From Verrucomicrobiota bacterium (lineage in GTDB: Bacteria > Verrucomicrobiota > Verrucomicrobiia > Limisphaerales > UBA8199): a DNA stretch of 55,378 nucleotides. Position 1 is the stretch's first letter. Each line of letters begins with the position of its first letter. A model generated the notes under the pieces. That model was not told the origin of the DNA, ran no database searches, and was given only the letters and a program-made list of their open reading frames with translations. The stretch spans positions 1-55,378 of the forward strand of contig JAAYVL010000110.1 in the NCBI GenBank assembly GCA_012517205.1. Reading direction: 5' to 3'. Below are positions 43,442 through 52,300 of this stretch, piece by piece. Both the position numbers and the translations under genes were made by a program.

Positions 43442-46015
43442 ATGCGATTGCTTGCCGGGCTACTGTCGGGCTGCGCCGCCGTGTTCGTAGCGGGAACGCT
43501 CTGGGCGGGAGGCAGCGGGTTTAATGTCATCGTCGTCGCCAACCAAAGCAGCACCAACTCGGTGCGGCTCGCCAATCGTTACTGCGAGCTGCGGGGCGTT
43601 CCGCCGCAGAACCTCTGGCGGATGGAAGGCTGGACCGCGCGGACCAATACGTGGAGCCGCGCCAACTTCCAGGCGTTTCTGTATGATCCCTTGCTGGCGG
43701 CCATCGCCGCCCGCGGGCTGACCAACCAGGCGGAGTTCATTCTTCTCTCCATGGACATCCCCTACCGGGTGCTGGATAACGACCCCTACCAAACCCAGAA
43801 CAGCACCACCGCGGCCCTGTTCTACGGGTGCAAGCGCGATACCGCGCCGCCGCTGATCTGTTTGCCCGCCTGCTGCGGCCTGCCCGACGCCTCGTCCAAC
43901 AGCTATGCTTTCAGCGAAATGCCGTTCCGCGAAGCCCCGCCCGACACCGCGCTCACCAATGCCTTCCTGACCCTGATGCTGACCGCCAGCAACCTGGCGT
44001 CCGCGGAACGCATCCTCAGCCGCGGGGTGGCCAGCGACAGCACCTTCCCCACCCAGGCCGTGTACCTGGCGAAAAGCAGCGATCCGGCCCGCAGTGTCCG
44101 CGTTGTCAAATTCGACAACGCCATCTTTGCCAGCCGCGTCCGGGGCGACTATCCCCTGGTACGCACCAACACCGGTTCCACCGCGTTCACCAATCTCCTC
44201 GGGTTGCAGACGGGGAAGACGAGCTTTACCCTGCCGACCAACGCGTTCGTGGCCGGGGCCATGGCCGACAATCTCACCTCCAATGGCGGGAAAATCTTCG
44301 AGGACCGCTCCGGCCAGACCGCGTTGCTGGCCATGCTCGACGCGGGAGCCGCCGGGAGCTATGGCACCGTCGTGGAGCCGTGCGCCTACACGCAGAAGTT
44401 TCCCGATCCGCGCAATTACGTTTACCAGAAACGCGGCTTTTGCCTCGCCGAGGCCTATTACCAAAGCCTGCTGAATCCCTACCAGGGGCTGCTGGTGGGC
44501 GAGCCGCTCGCGGCGCCGTTTGCGCGCCGCGGCACGGCGGACTGGAACTCGCTGACCAACGGCGCCGTGCTCAGCGGCCTTGCGCTGCTCACGCTGGATT
44601 TCACCGCCGCCGATACCAACCTGCCGCTCAGCCAGGTTGATCTTTTTGTGGACGGCCGCTTCTGGCAGCGCATGGCCGACCTGCCCCCGGCGGCGGGCAA
44701 TGAGCTGGCGGTGACCCTCAATGGGATCCCCTTTAACTATACCGTGCCCACCAATGCCACCGTCGCGTCGGTCGCGGCCGATCTGGCCGCCGGATTGAAT
44801 GGCCTGACGAACCTGACGCACGTGCAGGCCTGGGCCGTGGGCGACCGCCTGGAATTGCAATCCCTCGAAGTGGCGCAGCCGGGCGGTGCCGTCACCCTCA
44901 GCGCCAGCACCGCGGCCGGTTCCGCCGCGCAACTGACCACATGGCTGACCCCGGCCCGCGATACCTTCCTGGACACCACCGCCACCGGCGGCTTGAGCCT
45001 GCTGGCCAGCAACACGCCCCTGGCCGGGGACTGGCTGCAGCTCGACTTCATCAAGACCAATGGCGAGTGCCTCAGCCTCAGCGTGACCAATCCGGCCGCG
45101 GGCACCGATATCGCCACGCTGGTCTCGAACCTGGTCAACCGGGTTAAAGCCGAGCCCGCGCTGCAATCCGCCGATGGCGTGCTCGCGGCCGACTTTGCCG
45201 ACGACACCTACTGCGGCATCGTGGCGGCGGAGTTCACCCTGTATGCCCGCTCGCCCGGCTGGCCGGCCGCGCAATTCCAGGTGGCGTTCTCCGCCTCGAC
45301 CAATCTGCTGGCCCTGCCGGCCGGCACCAATTGCCTGGACGCCAACCTCAACGACCTCCGCCCGCGCAACCATCTGTATGTCAGCAGTGGCGCCGCCGCG
45401 CTGCCGGTGAGCTTTGCCTTCGACACCACCCGGGTGCCGGACGGCTGGCATCAACTCACCGCGGTGGCTTACGAGGGCACCAGCGTCCGCACGCAAACCC
45501 GCGTCGCGCGGACGGTGCGGGTCCAGAACACGGCGCTGGCGGCCACGTTCACCCCGCTGCTGGCCGGCACGAATGCGACGCTTGATCTGCCGCTGCAGTT
45601 TTCCGTGGCGGCCAACGCCACCAATATCGCGCGCCTCGAACTCTTCAGCACCGGGGGGACGGTCGGCGTGGTGTCCAACCAATCCGGAGCCGTCTTCACC
45701 GCGCCCGTGGCGGCCCTGGGCCTGGGGTTGCATCCTTTCTATGCCGTGGTGACCGATGCCGACGGAAACCAATACCAAACAGAGACCATTTCTATCCGCC
45801 TGGTGCCTCCCTTCCGGCTGCGCCTGGACCGGGCGCCGTTGACGCTCTCCTGGGAGGCCACCCCGGGGGTGCCGTATGATGTATTGGCCGCCACCAATCT
45901 CGCCCACGGATTCGCGCCGGTCGCCTCGCTGACGGCTTCGAACATCCTGGCCGTGTGGCCGGTGCCGGTTCCGGGCGAAGCCGCGGCGTTCTACCGGGTT
46001 CGGCTCAGCCCTTGA
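43442..46015 (+). CDS. TIGR03790 family secreted protein
   Basis: An 857-aa exported protein. The signal peptide is MRLLAGLLSGCAAVFVAGTL with cleavage near LWAGG. The N-terminal half (about 25-380) has FNVIVVANQSSTNSVRLANR, NRYCELRGVPPQNLW and FILLSMDIPYRV, the TIGR03790 pattern found mainly in Verrucomicrobia, Planctomycetes and Acidobacteria, with no known activity. The C-terminal half is Thr/Ala/Asn-rich beta-sandwich material with an Ig-like region and a final TLSWEATPGVPYDVLAATNL domain similar to the last domain of the S53 protein. This shared tail may be a surface or sorting domain. The start at 43442 is chosen because it begins the signal peptide. Confidence 0.85.
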   Translation: MRLLAGLLSGCAAVFVAGTLWAGGSGFNVIVVANQSSTNSVRLANRYCELRGVPPQNLWRMEGWTARTNTWSRANFQAFLYDPLLAAIAARGLTNQAEFILLSMDIPYRVLDNDPYQTQNSTTAALFYGCKRDTAPPLICLPACCGLPDASSNSYAFSEMPFREAPPDTALTNAFLTLMLTASNLASAERILSRGVASDSTFPTQAVYLAKSSDPARSVRVVKFDNAIFASRVRGDYPLVRTNTGSTAFTNLLGLQTGKTSFTLPTNAFVAGAMADNLTSNGGKIFEDRSGQTALLAMLDAGAAGSYGTVVEPCAYTQKFPDPRNYVYQKRGFCLAEAYYQSLLNPYQGLLVGEPLAAPFARRGTADWNSLTNGAVLSGLALLTLDFTAADTNLPLSQVDLFVDGRFWQRMADLPPAAGNELAVTLNGIPFNYTVPTNATVASVAADLAAGLNGLTNLTHVQAWAVGDRLELQSLEVAQPGGAVTLSASTAAGSAAQLTTWLTPARDTFLDTTATGGLSLLASNTPLAGDWLQLDFIKTNGECLSLSVTNPAAGTDIATLVSNLVNRVKAEPALQSADGVLAADFADDTYCGIVAAEFTLYARSPGWPAAQFQVAFSASTNLLALPAGTNCLDANLNDLRPRNHLYVSSGAAALPVSFAFDTTRVPDGWHQLTAVAYEGTSVRTQTRVARTVRVQNTALAATFTPLLAGTNATLDLPLQFSVAANATNIARLELFSTGGTVGVVSNQSGAVFTAPVAALGLGLHPFYAVVTDADGNQYQTETISIRLVPPFRLRLDRAPLTLSWEATPGVPYDVLAATNLAHGFAPVASLTASNILAVWPVPVPGEAAAFYRVRLSP

Positions 46016-46097
46016 GCCCGCCGCCGTGCGCGCCCCGCCCGACGCGCGGGAACTAATTGTCTTTCCCTGCGGCCGCGCTTCGGAATAAAATCCGTTT

Positions 46098-46502
46098 ATG
46101 CCTGAGATTGTGGCTTTTGTTAACAGCGGGGCGGCGACGATTACGCCGGCGATTGTGGAGCGGATGCTGCGGCAGCTTCCGCAATGGAAACTGGAGTTTA
46201 CCCAGATCCACGAACCGTTGTTTCCCCACCTGGTGGATCAGCTCGAGTTCCTGGCTGACGTGGTCGAAGATGTCGCGGAAGGAGTCTATAAAGATCTGCC
46301 GTATGCCGCTTTCTGCCAGGCGGCCTTTGCGCTGATTTATGCGCATAAGAAAGTGGGCATCATCCCGGACACGGTGCTGAACCTGGGACGCGCGGACGAC
46401 TCCAGCGTGGTGCGGGCTGTGCTGATTCAGAACGAAAGCGCTTTTGCCCTTTACGCCGCCGCGCAAAACATCGAGTGGTCCCGCATCACCAGCCAGCCGT
46501 AG
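46098..46502 (+). CDS. Small DUF1232/YkvA-like protein
   Basis: A 134-aa protein. The C-terminal half, FALIYAHKKVGIIPDTVLNL then GRADDSSVVRAVLIQNE, resembles the YkvA/DUF1232 pattern (IPD...LG..DD..vv..vl). The helix before it is hydrophobic but not a clear TM segment. The function is unknown. The stop lies 16 bp from that of the convergent hydrolase gene. The match is by eye and the domain call is tentative; the open frame itself is well supported by codon character. Confidence 0.7.
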   Translation: MPEIVAFVNSGAATITPAIVERMLRQLPQWKLEFTQIHEPLFPHLVDQLEFLADVVEDVAEGVYKDLPYAAFCQAAFALIYAHKKVGIIPDTVLNLGRADDSSVVRAVLIQNESAFALYAAAQNIEWSRITSQP

Positions 46503-46518
46503 GGCCGCGCCCGTTTCG

Positions 46519-47427
46519 TTATTTGGCGGCCGCGGTCTCCCGCGCCGCGCAGCAACTGGTCTTGAGGTAATCCCGGAACTGCTGGCGCTGGTGAACCACC
46601 TCGTTATGCGGCAGGTCGCTGTAGAGGAAGATTAACCGGTTGGCGCGGAGGTCGGCCAGCCCGGCGGCGCTTTCCTTGGCGGCGTAGAAGGGCGTGTGCT
46701 GTTCCCGCAAGCGCGCCATTAAACGCTCGCTCTCGGCCTTGGTGCCGCCCTTTTCGGTGTAAATGTCAATGAACCGCCCCGCCGAGCGGTTGATCCAGGC
46801 CAGGAACCGGTCCGTCTGCGCGTAGAGGGCGTCGAACAGCCAGACCTCGCGCAGGTGCTCTTCCAGTCCGCCCTGGGCCACGATCGCCGAGATCACCTGA
46901 TAGCCGCCGCTGTGGCCCGAAAGCAGGATTTGGCCGAGCGCGAATGATTTGTTGGTCAACGCCGATTTCTGGCGCAGCGTGTCGGCCACCTCCGCCATGA
47001 ACCGCTGGAAGCCGCCGGGATCCTCCAGCTTCCCGCCAAAGGAATCCGGGGCGTTGCGCGGGCCCTGGGGAACGACCAGCACCGCGTTGCGCTGGCTTTC
47101 GATGAGTTGCTCGATGAGCTGATAGCGGGTCAGGACCCCTTCCACCTGGTTCTTCCAGCCGTGGAAGTGGACGATGAAATCAATTTTGCCCGTCTCGCGG
47201 AAGCCTTGGGGGATAAAGATGGCCACCGTGTTGTCGGAATAATGCTCCCGGGCGGGAAAGAACTGCTCCTTGTAGCGGTGGCCCTCGGCGCGCCGGGGAT
47301 GCGGAAACGGCGCGGCAGCCAGCGGGGCCAGGATCAGTTCGCCCTGGCTGGCGTAGCGTTGAGGAAGAGTTTCGCCGCCCGCAATCAAGGTGCTGCAGCC
47401 CAACCAAAATGCCCATAACCGGTTCAT
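46519..47427 (-). CDS. Secreted or lipid-anchored alpha/beta hydrolase
   Basis: A 302-aa exported hydrolase-like protein. The start at 47427 gives MNRLWAFWLGCSTLIAGGE, which ends a short hydrophobic segment at LGC and could be a lipoprotein signal. The fold shows TVAIFIPQGF, FIVHFHGWKNQ as the oxyanion-type HG loop, and nucleophile elbow LLSGHSGGYQ (G-x-S-x-G, Ser in GHSGG). A late histidine in SDLPHNEVVHQRQ may complete the triad. It looks like an esterase or peptidase; substrate unknown. It is divergent from the TPR-MshEN gene and convergent with the small DUF1232-like gene. Confidence 0.8.
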   Translation of the reverse strand: MNRLWAFWLGCSTLIAGGETLPQRYASQGELILAPLAAAPFPHPRRAEGHRYKEQFFPAREHYSDNTVAIFIPQGFRETGKIDFIVHFHGWKNQVEGVLTRYQLIEQLIESQRNAVLVVPQGPRNAPDSFGGKLEDPGGFQRFMAEVADTLRQKSALTNKSFALGQILLSGHSGGYQVISAIVAQGGLEEHLREVWLFDALYAQTDRFLAWINRSAGRFIDIYTEKGGTKAESERLMARLREQHTPFYAAKESAAGLADLRANRLIFLYSDLPHNEVVHQRQQFRDYLKTSCCAARETAAAK

Positions 47428-47652
47428 GAGTTCCGGGACAGGATGCCCGATTGCCGGCGCCGGCAAAAGCAGATTATGCGGGGCGCGGGCCGCCGCTTAT
47501 CCGGAAGCCGGGTTCCGCGGGCCGGGGGGCCGGGCGCGCCCGCCGGATTTTGCGCCGGTCTCCGTGCCAAAACTGGACACCCGTGTCTGACGATTGGAAC
47601 CCGCTCGCCCGGGCGCGGGGAAAATCTGCCGGAGTAGGGCCGTTTTGGCAAA
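47428..47652. other. Divergent intergenic region
   Basis: Together with the bases to 47739 this is a 312-bp gap between the hydrolase (minus) and the TPR-MshEN gene (plus). Apart from the possible sigma-54 site, it is GC-rich spacer with no clear gene. Confidence 0.3.
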
Positions 47653-47669
47653 CTGGCCGCAAGTTTGCT
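47653..47669 (+). promoter_or_regulatory. Possible sigma-54 (-24/-12) promoter
   Basis: CTGGCCGCAAGTTTGCT has the required GG-N10-GC spacing and agrees with the -24 CTGGC and -12 TTGCT ends, differing in the middle of the -24 box. It would start transcripts about 60 bases before the ATG at 47740. Type IV pilus genes in other bacteria often use sigma-54, which makes the position sensible, but the match is imperfect. Confidence 0.3.
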
Positions 47670-47739
47670 TCAAAGGAGCCGTTTGACGCGGAAATGAATC
47701 AACGCGTAGCAGCCCCGAACGGGTAACAGCAGAATTCGC

Positions 47740-48597
47740 ATGGCCACCACATTAAGTTCGAGTGAACGGGCTCAACTGGCGCAGACCGTTGAGATGTTTG
47801 AGGGCATTACGCAGGCGGAACCCCACGATTACCAATCGCTGGAGATTCTCAAAGAAGCGTATTCCAAGCTCAACCAGGAAAAGGATGTCATCAACACGTC
47901 CAAGCGCATTGCCCAGGCCTATGTGCAACTGGGCCAGTTCGCTTCGGCAAAGCTCGAATATGAGGCCATCCTGCAGCGCTGTCCGGACGATGCGGAAGCC
48001 AAAACGGCTTTGCAGGAAATTGCCAGCCAGGCGGACAACCTTCCCGCGGAGCCGGCCGCGCCCCTCGAAATCGCGCCCGCCGCCTTGCGGGTTTCCGCGG
48101 CGCCCGCCCCGGCCGCCCCCGCGGCGGGCCAAGCGGCGCCCGGCGACGTCGAGGACGGGCGGCAAACGATGTATAAACTGTTTGTCGAAAGCCGGATCAT
48201 CGCCCCCGCCGATTTCGGGCTGTGCTGGCCGGTGGTGGATCCGCGCGTCGCGCCCGAGGGCGTCATCGAGCCCTTTATCCAGGCGCTGGCCGACCGCAAC
48301 ATCCTGCCGGCGGACCAGTCGCTGAAAATCCTGTCCGACCAGTCGCGCTGCGCGTTTATCCCGCTCAACACCTACGACATTGACATGGATCTCGCGCGCC
48401 GGTTTCCCGCGGCGACGTGCCGCCGCTGGTGCGTGCTGCCCTTCGACCGGATGAGCAAGTCGGTGCTGGTGGCCACCGCCAACCCCTTCAACCACCAGGC
48501 GGGCAAAGAACTGAGCAAGGCCGCCGGCAGCCGGCTGCTGTGGTACCTGGTGCCGCCGCACGAACTCATTATCAATCTCCGCAAAGCCTTCCGCTAA
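47740..48597 (+). CDS. TPR protein with MshEN (GspE N-terminal)-like domain
   Basis: A 285-aa cytoplasmic protein. The N-terminal half (residues about 10-100) has TPR helices: AQTVEMFEGITQAEPHDYQS, then AYVQLGQFASAKLEYEAILQ. An Ala/Pro-rich linker (about 105-140) leads to a C-terminal domain with ALADRNILPADQSLKILSDQ and FDRMSKSVLVATANPFN, resembling the MshEN/T2SSE-N fold that in other ATPases binds cyclic-di-GMP. No Walker A is present. It starts the pair with the PilB-like ATPase 4 bp downstream, and may be an adaptor that links that motor to a signal. The exact role is inferred. Confidence 0.82.
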   Translation: MATTLSSSERAQLAQTVEMFEGITQAEPHDYQSLEILKEAYSKLNQEKDVINTSKRIAQAYVQLGQFASAKLEYEAILQRCPDDAEAKTALQEIASQADNLPAEPAAPLEIAPAALRVSAAPAPAAPAAGQAAPGDVEDGRQTMYKLFVESRIIAPADFGLCWPVVDPRVAPEGVIEPFIQALADRNILPADQSLKILSDQSRCAFIPLNTYDIDMDLARRFPAATCRRWCVLPFDRMSKSVLVATANPFNHQAGKELSKAAGSRLLWYLVPPHELIINLRKAFR

Positions 48598-48601
48598 ACC
48601 C

Positions 48602-50341
48602 ATGCCTCCGGTCAAATCATTTGGCGAACGCATCGTTGACGTCCTGGTCGAAGACAGCTTGCTCACGAGCAAGCAGGTCGCGGAAATACTCGAACTGCAG
48701 AAGAAGGAAGGCACCCGCCTGCTCGAGCTGCTGTTGAAAAAATCCTACGTCACCGATCTGGACATGGCGGTGGCGATGGGGCGCGTGCTCAACATCCCGC
48801 CCATCAACCTGGCGCACCTCAACATCCCCCTGGAAGTGGCCAACCTCCTTCCGCGGGAAATCGCCCACAACCATAAGGTGGTGCCCGTCTCGCGGCTGGA
48901 AAACAAGCTGTTCCTGGCCATGGCCAACCCGCTCAACGTCCTGGCCCGCGACGACGTGCGCGACATCACCCGGATGGAAGTGGCCATGCTGATTGCCCCG
49001 GAAAAGGCGATCCAGGACAAGCTGGCCCAAATTGACGCCGTCCGGGGCGGCAGCATCGAGGACATCATCCAGGACGCGCAGAAAAAGGCCATTGCCGACG
49101 AGGACGCGGACAACGTGGAGGTGTCCCGGGAGGCGATCGAGGAGGTCAACCTGGACGAACTGGCTGCCTCCACCGAAGAGGCACCCGTCATCAAGCTGGC
49201 CAACCTCATCCTGGTTCAGGCGGTGAAGGACCGCGCCAGCGACGTGCATATCGAGCCGTTCGACAAAACGCTGCGGCTGCGCTACCGGATTGACGGGGTA
49301 TTGGTGGACGCCACCCCGCCGCCCAAACAAATGCAACTGGCCCTGGTCTCCCGCTTCAAAATCATGAGCAGCCTGGACATCGCGGAACGCCGCCAGCCGC
49401 AGGACGGCCGCATGCGCATCCGCGTGGGCGGCAAGGACTACGACCTGCGCGTTTCCATCATGCCCACGGTGCACGGGGAAAAGGTGGTGCTCCGCCTTCT
49501 GGACAAGGCCAACCTGTCCGCCAGCATAGACAAACTGGGGCTGGACCCGGATACGTTCCAGCAGTTCAAGACGGCCATTGATGCCCCGCACGGGTTGATC
49601 CTGGTCACCGGCCCGACGGGGTCCGGCAAAACCACGACCCTGTATTCCGCGCTCAACGAACTCAACGACCCGGTTTACAATATCGTGACCGTAGAGGACC
49701 CGGTCGAGTTCCAGATTCCCGGCATCAACCAGGTGCCGACCAAAAAGGAAATCGGGCTGACCTTTGCCAACGTGCTCCGCTCGATCCTCCGCCAGGACCC
49801 CGACATCATCATGATCGGCGAAATCCGGGACACGGAGACCGCCGAAATCGCCATCGAAGCGGCCCTGACCGGCCACCAGGTCCTGAGCACGATGCACTGC
49901 AATGACGCCCCCGGCGCCATCACCCGGCTCGACGACATGGGCATTGCGCCGTTCCTGATTTCCTCGTCCGTCATCCTCGCCTGCGCCCAGCGCCTGATGC
50001 GCCGCATTTGCTCCCACTGCAAAGAGCCGGTCACTTACCCGGCCAAGATGTACCAGGACCTGAATATAGACCCCAGCATCTTTGACGGGGTCACGCTCTA
50101 CCGGGGGCGGGGATGCGAGCGCTGCAAGAATTCCGGCTACGCCGGCCGCATGGCCATCATTGAGGCCATGACCATCAGCGACGAAATCCGCAAGCTCATC
50201 ATCGCCCGCGCGAACTCGCGCGAGATCGGCAAGGTCGCCATCGGCCAGGGCATGCGCACGCTGCGCATGGTGGCGCTGGACCGCGCCCAGGAGGGCCTCT
50301 CCACCCTGGAGCAGGTGCTCGTGCTGACCTCCACCCATTGA
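48602..50341 (+). CDS. Type IV pilus/type II secretion assembly ATPase (PilB/GspE family)
   Basis: A 579-aa hexameric motor ATPase. The N-terminal region (about 1-160) has a T2SSE-N/MshEN domain. The core (about 190-560) has LVTGPTGSGKTTTLYSALNE (Walker A near 337-344), TVEDPVEFQIPGINQV (Asp box), DPDIIMIGEIRDTETAEIAI (Walker B) and LSTMHCNDAPGAITRL (His box). The tetracysteine zinc knuckle is ICSHC near 470 and CERCKNSGYAGR near 506. It assembles pilin or pseudopilin subunits at the inner membrane. It may serve the pseudopilins elsewhere in this genome, although pilus structural genes are not in the window. Confidence 0.95.
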   Translation: MPPVKSFGERIVDVLVEDSLLTSKQVAEILELQKKEGTRLLELLLKKSYVTDLDMAVAMGRVLNIPPINLAHLNIPLEVANLLPREIAHNHKVVPVSRLENKLFLAMANPLNVLARDDVRDITRMEVAMLIAPEKAIQDKLAQIDAVRGGSIEDIIQDAQKKAIADEDADNVEVSREAIEEVNLDELAASTEEAPVIKLANLILVQAVKDRASDVHIEPFDKTLRLRYRIDGVLVDATPPPKQMQLALVSRFKIMSSLDIAERRQPQDGRMRIRVGGKDYDLRVSIMPTVHGEKVVLRLLDKANLSASIDKLGLDPDTFQQFKTAIDAPHGLILVTGPTGSGKTTTLYSALNELNDPVYNIVTVEDPVEFQIPGINQVPTKKEIGLTFANVLRSILRQDPDIIMIGEIRDTETAEIAIEAALTGHQVLSTMHCNDAPGAITRLDDMGIAPFLISSSVILACAQRLMRRICSHCKEPVTYPAKMYQDLNIDPSIFDGVTLYRGRGCERCKNSGYAGRMAIIEAMTISDEIRKLIIARANSREIGKVAIGQGMRTLRMVALDRAQEGLSTLEQVLVLTSTH

Positions 50342-50393
50342 CCCGCCGCCCCGCGCCCGGCGCGCCCTCCGGCGTTCTCCGGGCCCCGGCCGC

Positions 50394-52103
50394 TTACCGG
50401 GCCAGCCCGGCAATCCGCCGTTCCGTCAGCGCGGCGTCGTACAGGCGCAAGTCCCGGAGGCTGCCGCGGAAATAATCGTTCGGGCCGAACCCGATTTTCA
50501 GCGGCTGCGCCAGCGCAAGGTCATACGGGGCGGAGTCGAACCGGGCCGAGACCGCCACGCGCTGTCCGTCCAGGTAAAGCGCGAGCCGGCCGCCGCCCCG
50601 CCGGGCCGCCAGGTGATGCCAGCCGGGTGAAAGCGCGCGGTCATGCGTCACGTTGCGCCCGGCTTCGAGGGAAAAAACCCGGCCGCCGGGCAGCGTGCCG
50701 CAAAAGAGCCGGCCCTGAAACTCGCTCATCGTCCACGCGCGGCGGTAGGTGACCTTCGGCGTTTGATCGAGCCTGCCAACCGGGCGCCAGTTTCCCGGGC
50801 GGTCGAGCCGATAAACCTCGGCCAGCGGCAGGCTGCCGGCGTAGAGCATCCCGTTATGCACCAGCATCCCCATGACTTCGAGTTCGCCGCCCAGCCGACC
50901 CAGGTCCTCCCAGTTATGGTCGCCGCGATACCCGTACACCCGCCCCGTCTTCCACGTCCCCACACAGAGGCGGCCTTCGTAAATGGCGAAAGAGTAAGTT
51001 TGCGTGTTTTCCAGCGGCCCCACCTGGCCGCAATCCGTCCAGCCGGTTCCGTCGAAACGGAATACATGCGCCTCATCGTAGCTCGACGCGAAAAGCTGGC
51101 CGTCATACACGCACAGGGCGAGCACGCGCCTGCCGGGCGTGGGCAGCGCGGTCCAACGCCGCCCGCCCTCGAAACGGAAAAACCCCGCCGGCGGATAAAG
51201 CGCCGAGGCGTAAAGCTGCCCGCGATAAACCACCAGCCCGCCCACCGTCTCGCTGCCGGGCAACGGGCCGCAGTCCTCCCAGGCCTGGCCGCCCCGGTAG
51301 CGAAAGACTTTCCCCCCGGCGTTGGTATTCGGGGATTCCGGCAGCGCCGAGCCGGCCAGGCGATACCGCGAGACCCCGGCGTAGAGCGCGCCCTGGAACT
51401 CCGCCAGCGCGGAGACGGCATTGCACGGGGCCGGGGGGCCGCAATCCACCCAGTTCGTGCCCCCGCCAAACCGATACACGCGCCCGGCCCGCCCCGGCTC
51501 CGGCTCGCAGGTGGCGGCATAGAGTTCGCCGTCATGCGTGGCCAGCCCGAAAATCAGGACGGCCTCGCCCGGCCGCCCGTGGTCGGTCCAGTGCGGCTCC
51601 AGCCGCCCGTCATCAATGCCAAAGTGAACCGTGCGCGCGTTCGCCTGGCTCGTGGTCACGCCCGCATTCAGCGAAATGCGGAAATTGAATCCGCGCCGGG
51701 TCGCCGGATCAAACCGGCTGACAATGTCCCCAAACACGTCGTCCTGCTCCGCTTCCGCCGGCAGGCGCACCCAGGCGGCGAGGGTGAAGTCGCCGGTTCC
51801 CAGCCGCAGCGACGGCGACGGCGGCACCTCCAGCCAGCTTTGCCGCCCGTCGAACTGCGCCGACTTCCGGTGCTCCGCTGTGGCAAAACGCACCGCGTGC
51901 GGGATTCCGTGGTTGCCGTTCCCGGAAGCATCACGGCCGTCCTTCGTTAATTTCCAGTGCGCGAGCAGCCGGGCCTTGCGGGCCGCCGGGGCCTGGCCAG
52001 GCGACCCTTCTCCTCCCGCGTCCGGGGGCGGCGCGGACCGGGCGGGCGGGGACGGCATAGCTGCCAGGAGCAGCGCGAGCGGGAGCAGCAGCGATCGTTT
52101 CAT
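50394..52103 (-). CDS. Secreted LamG-fold protein with a seven-repeat propeller inserted in the fold
   Basis: A 569-aa exported protein. The signal peptide is MKRSLLLPLALLLAAMPSPP, start at 52103. The first half of a LamG/concanavalin-A sandwich occupies residues about 45-163: ARLLAHWKLTKDGRDASGNG, AQFDGRQSWLEVPPSPSLRL, FTLAAWVRLP, VHFGIDDG. Its second half resumes only near residue 491: SPGWHHLAARR, LYLDGQRVAVS, SLRDLRLYDAALTERRIAGL. Between them (about 175-480) are seven repeats of roughly 40 residues with a GxLYA(A/G/S) strand (GELYAAT, GALYAGV, GQLYASA, GQLFASS, GRLCVGT, GMLYAGS, GRLFCGT), a predicted seven-bladed propeller. The longer frame to 52430 looks non-coding. No catalytic residues seen. 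Confidence 0.85.
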   Translation of the reverse strand: MKRSLLLPLALLLAAMPSPPARSAPPPDAGGEGSPGQAPAARKARLLAHWKLTKDGRDASGNGNHGIPHAVRFATAEHRKSAQFDGRQSWLEVPPSPSLRLGTGDFTLAAWVRLPAEAEQDDVFGDIVSRFDPATRRGFNFRISLNAGVTTSQANARTVHFGIDDGRLEPHWTDHGRPGEAVLIFGLATHDGELYAATCEPEPGRAGRVYRFGGGTNWVDCGPPAPCNAVSALAEFQGALYAGVSRYRLAGSALPESPNTNAGGKVFRYRGGQAWEDCGPLPGSETVGGLVVYRGQLYASALYPPAGFFRFEGGRRWTALPTPGRRVLALCVYDGQLFASSYDEAHVFRFDGTGWTDCGQVGPLENTQTYSFAIYEGRLCVGTWKTGRVYGYRGDHNWEDLGRLGGELEVMGMLVHNGMLYAGSLPLAEVYRLDRPGNWRPVGRLDQTPKVTYRRAWTMSEFQGRLFCGTLPGGRVFSLEAGRNVTHDRALSPGWHHLAARRGGGRLALYLDGQRVAVSARFDSAPYDLALAQPLKIGFGPNDYFRGSLRDLRLYDAALTERRIAGLAR

Positions 52104-52300
52104 GCCGCGGCTAAGTTTGCGGCGGCGCCCGCCGGCTGTCCAGTTCGCAAAGGACGGCGCCGGCGGACGCGCCGCGCCGTTCGGAGGGAGCCGCCCCGCC
52201 GCCCGCCCCGGCCCGCCGGAGCGGTGAGCCGCCCGGGCTTTCGTTAACGATCGGGGGCTTTTGCCTTTTGTCCTCCGGCCGGTTGTGGTTTTCTGCCGCC

